Assembly (NCBI GenBank): GCA_900543475.1
Contig: UQRU01000093.1
Span: 1 to 8,076 of the forward strand
Direction: 5' to 3'
Origin: an uncultured Eubacteriales bacterium
GTDB taxonomy: Bacteria > Bacillota > Clostridia > Christensenellales > CAG-138
DNA length: 8,076 bases
This document shows, one piece after another, positions 1-6,043 of the stretch. The notes below the pieces were generated by a model. That model ran no database searches, was not told the origin of the DNA, and saw nothing but the letters and a program-made list of their open reading frames with translations. Every line of letters starts with the position of its first letter. The stretch's first letter is position 1. The position numbers and the translations under genes are program-made.

Positions 1-164
1 ATTTTTCCCCCGCCGGGCAGGCGGGGGGGCCCATCCGCCCCCGGGCCTGCCAAACGCCGCCGCCCCCCCGCGCCCGCTTTTTCCAGCAACCTACTATGGA
101 AAAACCGCCGTTTCCCATGGTACCATGCATATATACCCTGTAACACCGGAAAGGAAGCGATCCC
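1..164. other. GC-rich palindromic leader region without a gene
   Basis: I see no coding region here that precedes the small gene at 165. The first 75 bases are almost pure G and C and include a large imperfect hairpin whose outer arms GGCAGGC (16-22) and GCCTGCC (45-51) match perfectly. After it comes an inverted repeat, TTTTTCCA (78-85) and TGGAAAAA (97-104), with an 11-base spacer. Then follows a perfect 12-base palindrome CATGGTACCATG (116-127) and a short AT stretch, ATATATA (129-135), that could serve as a -10 region. No good -35 box is visible, so a promoter is only suspected. Confidence 0.4.
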
Positions 165-332
165 ATGAACCTGCCCTTTGTCCTGTATGCGGGCATAATT
201 CCCGTGGTGCCTTTGATCGGCGTAGAGATCTTCAAGCGACGCAAGGACCAGCTTCGCCGGGATATCTGCTATGCACTGTTTGGCCTACAGCTCTTTTTGA
301 GCATTGTCAGCATCTTCCTATACCATCGCTGA
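165..332 (+). CDS. Small two-helix membrane protein, 55 residues, function unknown
   Basis: This ORF encodes a 55-residue protein starting MNLPFVLYAG and ending IFLYHR. Two hydrophobic stretches (about residues 4-22 and 35-53) flank a strongly basic turn, KRRKDQLRR (24-32). By the positive-inside rule it would be a helical hairpin with the turn in the cytoplasm and both ends outside. An AAGGAAG ribosome site (151-157) lies at good distance from the ATG at 165. The stop is followed within 20 bases by an intrinsic terminator, so the gene looks like a complete single-gene unit. It converges on the transporter operon. I do not recognise a family, and no function can be assigned. The translation signals, terminator and protein-like composition argue that it is real. 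Confidence 0.6.
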   Translation: MNLPFVLYAGIIPVVPLIGVEIFKRRKDQLRRDICYALFGLQLFLSIVSIFLYHR

Positions 333-351
333 GCCGCCTCCAATCAATAAA

Positions 352-380
352 GCCCCGGCAACATTGCCGGGGCCGTTTGT
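352..380. terminator. Bidirectional intrinsic terminator between convergent units
   Basis: A perfect 9-bp stem, GCCCCGGCA (352-360) with TGCCGGGGC (365-373), closes a 4-base loop. On the plus strand it is followed by a T-rich run (GTTTGTTTC) and would end the 55-residue gene. On the minus strand it is followed by TTTATTG and lies about 30 bases past the stop of the last permease gene, so it would also end the transporter operon. Confidence 0.8.
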
Positions 381-403
381 TTCTGGCCTTGTATTCCAGG
401 GGC

Positions 404-1882
404 TTATTGTTTCTGCGCCGCGGGAACAGCCGTCTTGGGTTCCTCCTTGACCGGGGCCGCCTTCTGCCAAGCGTGCATGGCCAAGGATACGGCAATTACG
501 CCATAGGCAACGAATACCCGGAAGTATTCGCCCAGCTGGGCGTTGCCGAACAGCTCCTTGCCCGCTTGGGGCGCCACGATGAACAGGGTATGGAACAGGA
601 TCACACCGATGATGGCCTGCTTGTTATTGGCCTTCTGCACGCTGGCGCCGCCCACCAGCAGGGCCGCGATGGCAAACTGGCCCACCTGGGTATGGGCGCC
701 GTAGGTGGAGAAGGTACCGATGTTTTGCAGGTAGATCAGCTGGCCCCAGCAGGCCAACATGGTGGAGAGCACCATGGCGATCACCCGGGTCCGGTCCACG
801 TTGATGCCCGCCGCGTTGGCCACGGTGCGGCTCTGGCCCACGGTGCGCATGTTCTGGCCTAAGCGGGTGCCCAGCAAGAGGTTATTGAAGCCGCACAGGG
901 CCGCAATGCATAGATAGGTGGTCACCGGGATCCGCACATACAGAAGGATCTCCTCGATGGGCTTGATATAGGTGAGGGCATATAGCACCGCCGTGATCCC
1001 GATCAGGATCAAAGGCCGCCGGATCTTATAGTTGGCCTCTTTGCGGATACACGTTTTCCAGACCAACTTAAGTGCCTGATAGGCAACGGTCCCCACCGCC
1101 AGGATGGTGGCCGCGTCCAGCAGCAGCAGCCGGTCGCTGGCCAGGAAGGCCTCCACAAAGGGGATGTAGCTCAGGGCGTATATCGCCACCCCAATGGCCA
1201 GCAGGATCAGATCCTGCTTCAGGCTGCCGCCCAAGCCGGCCTGTTCCTTTTTGATGAGTCGGAGCAGCACTTTGATCAGGGTGATGGCCACCAGGGCATA
1301 GAAGGCCACTTCCAGCACGGTGAGCATGGATACGTTATCCAGGGCATATTTGATATTGTTGGCCAAGTCTACCGTATTCTTAACGCCGATGCCGCCGCTG
1401 ATCAGCAGGCTGGATTCCCCCATGGGGATCACGCCGCCGATGATATACAGGAAGAAGAGCTGGTACAAGCCGTCTGCAAAATAGCCCAGCACCAAGCCGG
1501 CGATCATTTCCGCGCCCTTCATCCGGTTGAAGAGCTTGCCCACCAGCATGCCGAACAAAAGGGCCAGGGGGGTGCTCAGCAGCACGCAGAGCAAGAAGCC
1601 CTCGATGCCGCTAAAGCCCCAATACACCACCCAAAACACAGCGATCTGGGCGGCGATGGCCCCGATGACGATGCTGAAGTTCAGGCCCATGCCCGCCAGC
1701 ACCGGGATCAGCAGGGAAAGCACCATAAAACCGTTGCGTCCGATCCGGGTGAACAGCTCGCTGGCAACGAAGGTAAGCGGATTTTTGGAAGCGTAGATGG
1801 CGCCGATGCACAGCAGCACGAACAGCACCACCACCATGTTATTCCCCATCCACTTTTTCAGGGATCGATTAAAATCACGCAT
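404..1882 (-). CDS. ABC transporter permease 2 (BPD_transp_2 family), enlarged
   Basis: This is the second membrane subunit of the importer, 492 residues long. Family hallmarks are the LNFSIVIGAIAA helix near residues 67-78, the cytoplasmic coupling loop GQSRTVANAAGINV (about 349-362) and the LLVGGASVQKA segment near the C terminus. These match ribose/nucleoside-type permeases, which are often nearer 300-350 residues. The extra length lies around residues 188-315, which contain added hydrophobic helices and an internal repeat: residues 225-247 align without gaps to 291-313 at 11 of 23 identities. The hydrophilic tail (about 472-492) is rich in Lys, Pro and Ala. The ATG at 1882 overlaps the end of permease 1 by 8 nt and has an AAGGAGG site just upstream, so the two are translationally linked. 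It is the last gene before the terminator at 352-373. Confidence 0.88.
   Translation of the reverse strand: MRDFNRSLKKWMGNNMVVVLFVLLCIGAIYASKNPLTFVASELFTRIGRNGFMVLSLLIPVLAGMGLNFSIVIGAIAAQIAVFWVVYWGFSGIEGFLLCVLLSTPLALLFGMLVGKLFNRMKGAEMIAGLVLGYFADGLYQLFFLYIIGGVIPMGESSLLISGGIGVKNTVDLANNIKYALDNVSMLTVLEVAFYALVAITLIKVLLRLIKKEQAGLGGSLKQDLILLAIGVAIYALSYIPFVEAFLASDRLLLLDAATILAVGTVAYQALKLVWKTCIRKEANYKIRRPLILIGITAVLYALTYIKPIEEILLYVRIPVTTYLCIAALCGFNNLLLGTRLGQNMRTVGQSRTVANAAGINVDRTRVIAMVLSTMLACWGQLIYLQNIGTFSTYGAHTQVGQFAIAALLVGGASVQKANNKQAIIGVILFHTLFIVAPQAGKELFGNAQLGEYFRVFVAYGVIAVSLAMHAWQKAAPVKEEPKTAVPAAQKQ
944..1210 (-). repeat. Internal duplication in permease 2 (copies 1142-1210 and 944-1012)
   Basis: Protein residues 225-247 and 291-313 share the pattern L-I-L-x-x-I, then YAL(S/T)YI, then E and L, at a fixed offset of 66 residues. 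The DNA of the two copies also looks similar when aligned in frame, for example around GGGCGTATA and GGGCATATA. The similarity appears to extend upstream in the protein: a VA(F/Y) start and a basic loop (KKEQA near 211, RKEANYK near 280) precede both copies. The simplest reading is a duplicated two-helix hairpin. The DNA identity is an estimate by eye. Confidence 0.6.
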
Positions 1883-2990
1883 CGCCTTTCCCTCCTTGCT
1901 TGGTTTTGGACAGGGCGTAAAGGATGATGCCGTAGGAGATGATGATCCGGATGATATCCGAAAGGTTGCCCTCCGGCAGGACCTTGTTCACCACCGGCAG
2001 CGCCACCGCCAGCAGCCCCTGGAACAGGAACGTACCCAACAGGACGTGGGAGATCCGGGCCCGGGCGATGGATGCGCCGCCGATGAGGATGGCCGCCACG
2101 CAGTGGAAGCTCATCATCAAGGGGGCGTTATACAGCTGCAAGAAGCCGTAGCTTTGGGCGTACAGCACAATGCCCGCGCCGCCCAGGGCGGTGGAAATGG
2201 TGGTGCCCAGGATGCGCATATTGTTCACATTGATGCCGGTGGCCTGGGCAAACTTGGGGTTGGCGCCCGCTGCGCTCATGGCCAGGCCCACCTTGCTGCG
2301 CATGAACAGCCACATCAAGAAGCAAACCGCAAAGAAGAGCAGCAGGGCGGCTGTGGGGATATAGAACCCAACGGCAGCCGCATTCAGCTCCGCCGCTTTT
2401 TCCCCAAAGGTGACGCCCTGTTGGCTGATATTGATGGAAAGGGGCGTATTGCTGAGCACCTCGCCGAAGCTGGAATTCAGGTTGATGGTATTCCGCAGGC
2501 CGGCGCCGCCCAGGGGCCAGATCATTTCGCCGTTTTTATAGGGCAGGGACAGCCAAACGATGTTCATAAAGGCGATGGTGGAAAAGCCCACATAGGTGGA
2601 TACCGTCATCTCCGAACCTTTTACCCGGTTCAGCAGCAGGCCGTAGCCCATGCCGAACACGGTGGCGATGGCCGTACCCACCACCATGGCCACCGCCAGG
2701 CTGATCCAGGGATTGGCAAATTCCAGCTCAATGGCGATGGTGGCGCCCAACAGGCCGCCCACGATGCCCAGGCTCACGCCGAAATTCAGGCCGATGCCGC
2801 ATTGCACCGCCGGCACCATGGCCAGCACCAATATGCCGTACATGACCCACCGGCGCACCGTATCCCCCAACAGGCTGGGGATGGATAGCTCCAGGGAGCC
2901 CGAGGAGAGCAGCAGCGCCAGGAAGAAGCAGATGATGAGCAAGCGGGGCAAGCCCACGGCTTCATAGGTTTTTTTCAGCTTTTCTTTCAT
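1875..2990 (-). CDS. ABC transporter permease 1 (BPD_transp_2 family)
   Basis: This is the first membrane subunit of the importer, 371 residues with roughly eight to ten hydrophobic segments. It shows the GLNFGVSLGIVGGLLG helix (67-82), a cytoplasmic coupling loop SAAGANPKFAQATGINV (239-255) and the LIGGASIARARIS segment (302-314), which is the usual layout of permeases serving ribose-, nucleoside- and Bmp-type importers. A polar stretch near 150-205, with NTINLNSSFG, is probably an external loop. The length is near normal for the family. The ATG at 2990 follows the ATPase stop by 2 nt and has only a weak ribosome site inside the ATPase gene, so it is probably read by translational coupling. 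It should pair with permease 2 to form the channel. The substrate cannot be read from the sequence. Confidence 0.9.
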   Translation of the reverse strand: MKEKLKKTYEAVGLPRLLIICFFLALLLSSGSLELSIPSLLGDTVRRWVMYGILVLAMVPAVQCGIGLNFGVSLGIVGGLLGATIAIELEFANPWISLAVAMVVGTAIATVFGMGYGLLLNRVKGSEMTVSTYVGFSTIAFMNIVWLSLPYKNGEMIWPLGGAGLRNTINLNSSFGEVLSNTPLSINISQQGVTFGEKAAELNAAAVGFYIPTAALLLFFAVCFLMWLFMRSKVGLAMSAAGANPKFAQATGINVNNMRILGTTISTALGGAGIVLYAQSYGFLQLYNAPLMMSFHCVAAILIGGASIARARISHVLLGTFLFQGLLAVALPVVNKVLPEGNLSDIIRIIISYGIILYALSKTKQGGKGDA

Positions 2991-2992
2991 GC

Positions 2993-4576
2993 TTACGCAC
3001 CCGCCTTTCTGGAGCCGGCCATGGCCAGGCCGAATTCCGCATCGGAATCATCCGGCCGCATGATCCGGGCCAGCTTACCGTCGGAAACGATGGCGATCCG
3101 GTCGCACAGGGACCGCAATTCCACCAGCTCGGAACTCACCATGACGATGGTGATCCCCTGCTCCCGGTTGATCTTTACCAGATGCTCCAGCACCAGTTTT
3201 TTGGCGCCGATATCGATGCCCCGGGTGGGCTCGGATACGATGAGGATCTTGGGGTTGATGGTCAAGGCCCGGGCCAAGCATACCTTTTGCTGGTTGCCGC
3301 CGGAAAGGCTGCCCGCCGCCTGATGGGGGCCGGTGCAGCGGATGTCCAGGAGTTTGATCATATCCAGGGCGTGCTGCTTGGCCTTATGCTGATTGAGCAG
3401 CTTTAAGGGCCCCAGGAAATCCCCTTTGATCTGCAAGGCGGAAAACACGATGTTCTGCTCGATGGATTCCCCCAGCAGCAATCCCACGCCCCGCCGGTCC
3501 TCGGATACGAAGGCGATGCCGTGGGAAAGGGCTTCTCCCAGCTTGTTCAGGTTCAATAGCTCCCCAAAGGCGTACACCTCCCCCTGGGCGGGGTACAGGC
3601 CCATGATCCCATTGGGGATGCCGATCTTCCCCTGGCCGGCCAGGCCGCCGATGCCGAAGATCTCCCCTTTGCGGATATCCAGGTCGATCCCTTTGACCCG
3701 TTCCCCCTGCATATCCACGTGGAAATCCCGCAGGGAAAGGGCGATGTCCGTATCGGACAGCTGGCGGGTATCCTCGCTCTCATCCACCAGCTTTTCCACC
3801 TTGCGGCCGATCATCAGCTCGGCGATCTCCACCACGCTGGTGTCCTTGACCTCCCGCCGGGCCACGAATTCCCCGTCCCGCAATACGGTCAGGCTATCCG
3901 CCACCGCCATCACCTCGTCCAGCCGGTGGGTGATAAAGATAATCGCGATCCCCCGGTTTGCGATCTGCCGCATAATGGCCAGCAGCCGCTCCGCTTCGCT
4001 TTCCGTGAGCACGGCGGTGGGCTCGTCGAACACCAGCAGCTTGATGCCGGTTTTATCGATCTCCCGGGCGATCTCCACAAATTGCATATAACCGATGGGC
4101 AACCCCGCCACCTTGACGTATTCGCTGATGTCCATGCCGATATCGTCCAGGGCCTTGCGGGCGTCCGCCGCCATCCGCTTCATATCCAAGGTCTCCAGGT
4201 TCTTGCCAAAGATCCGGCTCATGACGGAAGGATGGCTGATCTCCCGGCCCACCTTGATGTTTTCCGTAATGGTAAAACCAGGGATGAGCATAAATTCCTG
4301 ATGCACCATGCCGATGCCAAAGTTCATCGCGTTTTGGGGCGCATCGATGACGGCTGGCTTGCCGTCGATTTCCACCGTACCCTCAAACCCGCCCGTGCTA
4401 TGGATGACGGGCATGCCGAACAGGATATTCATCAGGGTGGATTTCCCCGCGCCGTTTTCGCCCATCAGCGCGTGGATCTCCCCTGCTTTCACTTCCAAAT
4501 TGACGTTTTTGAGGACCCGGTTGCCATAATATTCTTTGGAAATATTGTCCATTCTGAGGACATATGGAGTTTCCAA
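2993..4576 (-). CDS. Double-domain ABC importer ATPase, TTG start
   Basis: This cytoplasmic protein carries two fused nucleotide-binding domains, as in RbsA/MglA-type importers, and powers the two permeases. Counting from the TTG at 4576 it has 527 residues. Domain 1 has a canonical Walker A GENGAGKST (39-47), Q-loop Gln93, Walker B VFDEPTA with Asp184-Glu185, and switch His217, but its signature is LPIGYMQ (159-165) rather than LSxGxxQ. Domain 2 has a degenerate Walker A GLAGQGKIG (311-319), SEDRR near 358-362, a perfect signature LSGGNQQ (424-430), Walker B VSEPTRGID with Ser448 in place of Asp, and SSEL in place of the switch His. TTG is chosen because GGAGG (4584-4588) sits 7 nt before it. 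The next in-frame ATG is 24 nt further in and too far from that site, and an upstream ATG at 4624 lacks one. Confidence 0.93.
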   Translation of the reverse strand: METPYVLRMDNISKEYYGNRVLKNVNLEVKAGEIHALMGENGAGKSTLMNILFGMPVIHSTGGFEGTVEIDGKPAVIDAPQNAMNFGIGMVHQEFMLIPGFTITENIKVGREISHPSVMSRIFGKNLETLDMKRMAADARKALDDIGMDISEYVKVAGLPIGYMQFVEIAREIDKTGIKLLVFDEPTAVLTESEAERLLAIMRQIANRGIAIIFITHRLDEVMAVADSLTVLRDGEFVARREVKDTSVVEIAELMIGRKVEKLVDESEDTRQLSDTDIALSLRDFHVDMQGERVKGIDLDIRKGEIFGIGGLAGQGKIGIPNGIMGLYPAQGEVYAFGELLNLNKLGEALSHGIAFVSEDRRGVGLLLGESIEQNIVFSALQIKGDFLGPLKLLNQHKAKQHALDMIKLLDIRCTGPHQAAGSLSGGNQQKVCLARALTINPKILIVSEPTRGIDIGAKKLVLEHLVKINREQGITIVMVSSELVELRSLCDRIAIVSDGKLARIMRPDDSDAEFGLAMAGSRKAGA

Positions 4577-4583
4577 ATTCCTT

Positions 4584-4588
4584 CCTCC
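4584..4588 (-). promoter_or_regulatory. Ribosome binding site that fixes the TTG start of the ATPase
   Basis: On the minus strand the sequence reads AGGAGGAAGGAATTTG. GGAGG lies 7 nt before TTG at 4576, which is ideal spacing. The overlapping ATATG just downstream is out of frame, and the in-frame ATG at 4552 is about 31 nt from the site. Confidence 0.8.
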
Positions 4589-4670
4589 TACATACAATAT
4601 GCTTCGCAGCCACCTCGGGCGCAAGCCGGAGGTGGGATACGCCGCTACGTTTTCCTTTGGTTGGTGTGCT

Positions 4671-4711
4671 TAGAAAAGAGGCCGCCGGTTTGCCGAGCAA
4701 GCCGGCGGCCT
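4671..4711 (-). terminator. Strong hairpin with T-run between binding-protein and ATPase genes; probable leaky terminator
   Basis: The 10-bp arms AGGCCGCCGG (4679-4688) and CCGGCGGCCT (4702-4711) pair perfectly. Five more pairs (one a G-T wobble) can form inside, closing a 3-base loop. On the minus strand the stem is followed by TCTTTTCT (4678-4671). It begins 35 nt after the stop of the lipoprotein gene. Such a hairpin behind the binding-protein gene commonly lowers expression of the downstream membrane genes, so that binding protein is made in excess. The ATPase lacks an obvious promoter of its own in 4589-4670, so I read this as partial termination or 3'-end protection, not a full operon break. 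Confidence 0.72.
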
Positions 4712-4746
4712 ATGGCTTTTATGTCGTCAGATTGGTGTAGCTGGGA

Positions 4747-5979
4747 TTAGTACTCCAGCTGATAGGGAGCTTCGTTGACGAAGTCATAGTATTCGCCCAT
4801 GACCATCAGGAAGTTGTCCAGGGTGCCGTTGGCGTCGGAGTAGGGGGTCAGGCGGCAGCCTTCGCCGGCGATCTCCTTGAAGATGGGCTCCAGCACTTCC
4901 AGGTCAAAGGTGCCGTTGGTGCGGCCTTCGCAGAACTCGATGGCATAGCGCACGCCCGCTTCCACCATGGCCATGTTGACGGGGGTGGTCCAGGTGGAGA
5001 ACCGGCCGGCCATACCCTTCTCATCCAGCTTCTCCTTGATGGAGCTCAGCATGAAGGCAACGTCGCCTTCATGGCCGGTCACATCGATGCCCAGGGCTGC
5101 GGGATAGCCGTGATAGGGGCTGGGGCAGCACTGCTGGGGATAGATGGCGCCCTGCTCCAGAACGGAGACGATCAGAGGCTCCTGCATGGAGCAGTTGGTG
5201 GAGAAGAAGGCGGTATCCTTGCCATACTGGGCCACCTGCCGGGGCACATCCTCCAGGATGAACTGCTGGGCGCCGGAAACGCCGGCGTCGCCGGTGGGAT
5301 CGGGAGCGGTCACGTCCACATATTCAATGCCCAGGGTCTTGCAGGCGGCGATCATCTTCTCGCGCCGGGCGGAGATGGTGGCATAGGACAGATGGCGGGC
5401 AAAGGAATAGTGGATGAAGGTCTTGGCGCCCATCACGTTGGCCAGCGCGGGGATGGAGTCGCCCATGGTCAGCTCATCCGCCAGGAAGCAGATGTCCGCC
5501 TTGGAGGCCATAACCGCCGGGTCTTCCGCCACAACGCCGCAGATGAACAGCATGTCGGGCCGGGTCTCCCGCACCTTATCGATGGCCGCAGCAGCGCCGG
5601 GAACAGCCTGCACGAACACGATGGCCTTTACCTCAGGATCGGAAGCCAGGGACACCACGTTGGCGATGGTGGTCTCGGTCTCGGTGGAGAAGTTGTCGGG
5701 ATAGGTGGCGGTCACGATGTTGTCATAGGTGGCAGCCATCTTCTGGGCAGCCTGGAACTCCTCCTCGCCCTGGGATACGGTACCGGTGATGATGCCGATC
5801 TTATAGGGCTCCACTGTGGCTTCCGCCTCGCCTTCCGCAGGGGCTTCCGTCGCTTCTTCAGCGGGGGCTTCCGCGGGGGTTTCTTCGGCGGGGGCCTCGG
5901 TGGCGGCGGTCTCTGCGCGGCAGCCGAACAGGGTCAGCGCCATCATCAGAGCCAGGGCCAGACAAAGCAGTTTCTTCAT
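4747..5979 (-). CDS. DUF3798 family substrate-binding lipoprotein of ABC importer
   Basis: This is the extracellular solute-capturing protein, 410 residues, anchored by lipid. The N terminus MKKLLCLALALMM leads to a lipobox LFGC with Cys20 as the lipidated residue. An Ala/Glu/Pro/Thr spacer (21-58) follows, then a type-1 periplasmic-binding-like fold starting KIGIITG (60-66). HYSFARHLS (190-198) followed by SARREKM, NCSMQEP (262-268) and CCPSPYHGYP (284-293) resemble what I recall of the DUF3798 family. The start at 5979 is chosen over an in-frame ATG at 6015 because AGGAGGG (5989-5995) lies 9 nt upstream and the signal peptide begins exactly there. The mature protein has eight further cysteines, which is high for an exported protein. 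It is followed by a hairpin (4679-4711) and preceded by the peptidase gene. The ligand is unknown. Confidence 0.9.
   Translation of the reverse strand: MKKLLCLALALMMALTLFGCRAETAATEAPAEETPAEAPAEEATEAPAEGEAEATVEPYKIGIITGTVSQGEEEFQAAQKMAATYDNIVTATYPDNFSTETETTIANVVSLASDPEVKAIVFVQAVPGAAAAIDKVRETRPDMLFICGVVAEDPAVMASKADICFLADELTMGDSIPALANVMGAKTFIHYSFARHLSYATISARREKMIAACKTLGIEYVDVTAPDPTGDAGVSGAQQFILEDVPRQVAQYGKDTAFFSTNCSMQEPLIVSVLEQGAIYPQQCCPSPYHGYPAALGIDVTGHEGDVAFMLSSIKEKLDEKGMAGRFSTWTTPVNMAMVEAGVRYAIEFCEGRTNGTFDLEVLEPIFKEIAGEGCRLTPYSDANGTLDNFLMVMGEYYDFVNEAPYQLEY
5806..5919 (-). repeat. Low-complexity APAEE-type spacer in the lipoprotein
   Basis: Residues 21-58 of the lipoprotein are built of irregular TEAPAEE / PAEAPAEE units of only Ala, Glu, Pro, Thr, Gly and Val. 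This is a flexible, acidic tether between the lipid anchor and the binding domain. The underlying DNA repeats GCGGGGGCTTCC-like units and may vary in length between strains. Confidence 0.75.
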
Positions 5980-5988
5980 GTTTTGATT

Positions 5989-5995
5989 CCCTCCT
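5989..5995 (-). promoter_or_regulatory. Ribosome binding site deciding the lipoprotein start
   Basis: AGGAGGG on the minus strand lies 9 nt before the ATG at 5979. It lies inside the reading frame that would extend to the ATG at 6015, which argues that translation starts at 5979 and that the 12 extra residues are not made. Confidence 0.85.
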
Positions 5996-6043
5996 GGTTT
6001 TTTATTTATTTCCACGCGCCTAGGGCGCAGGGAAAGCGTAAGC

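Noticed and set aside
125..862. Plus-strand open frame starting at 125
   Set aside because: It overlaps the better supported 55-residue gene in another frame, reads through the terminator at 352-373 and then runs antisense to permease 2.
1797..2888. Long plus-strand open frame of 363 codons opposite permease 1
   Set aside because: It lies antisense to a clearly recognised permease; its His/Gln/Gly-rich composition is the typical shadow of GC-rich hydrophobic codons on the other strand.
4577..4624. Upstream ATG at 4624 as ATPase start
   Set aside because: No ribosome site; the extra 16 residues do not look like the start of an ABC ATPase, and the strong site at 4584-4588 would be internal.
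3719..4750. Plus-strand open frame of 343 codons opposite the ATPase
   Set aside because: Antisense shadow of a gene with unmistakable ABC motifs.
5806..5919. Repeats in the lipoprotein gene as a CRISPR or mobile repeat
   Set aside because: They are in-frame irregular codon repeats encoding a common Ala/Glu/Pro/Thr tether, without constant repeat and spacer lengths.
5980..6015. Upstream in-frame ATG at 6015 as lipoprotein start
   Set aside because: It would place 12 residues before a perfect signal peptide and bury the AGGAGGG ribosome site inside the coding region.
6016..6028. Small hairpin GCGCC-TAG-GGCGC between peptidase and lipoprotein genes as a terminator
   Set aside because: Only 5 bp, and on the minus strand it is followed by an A-rich, not T-rich, stretch.
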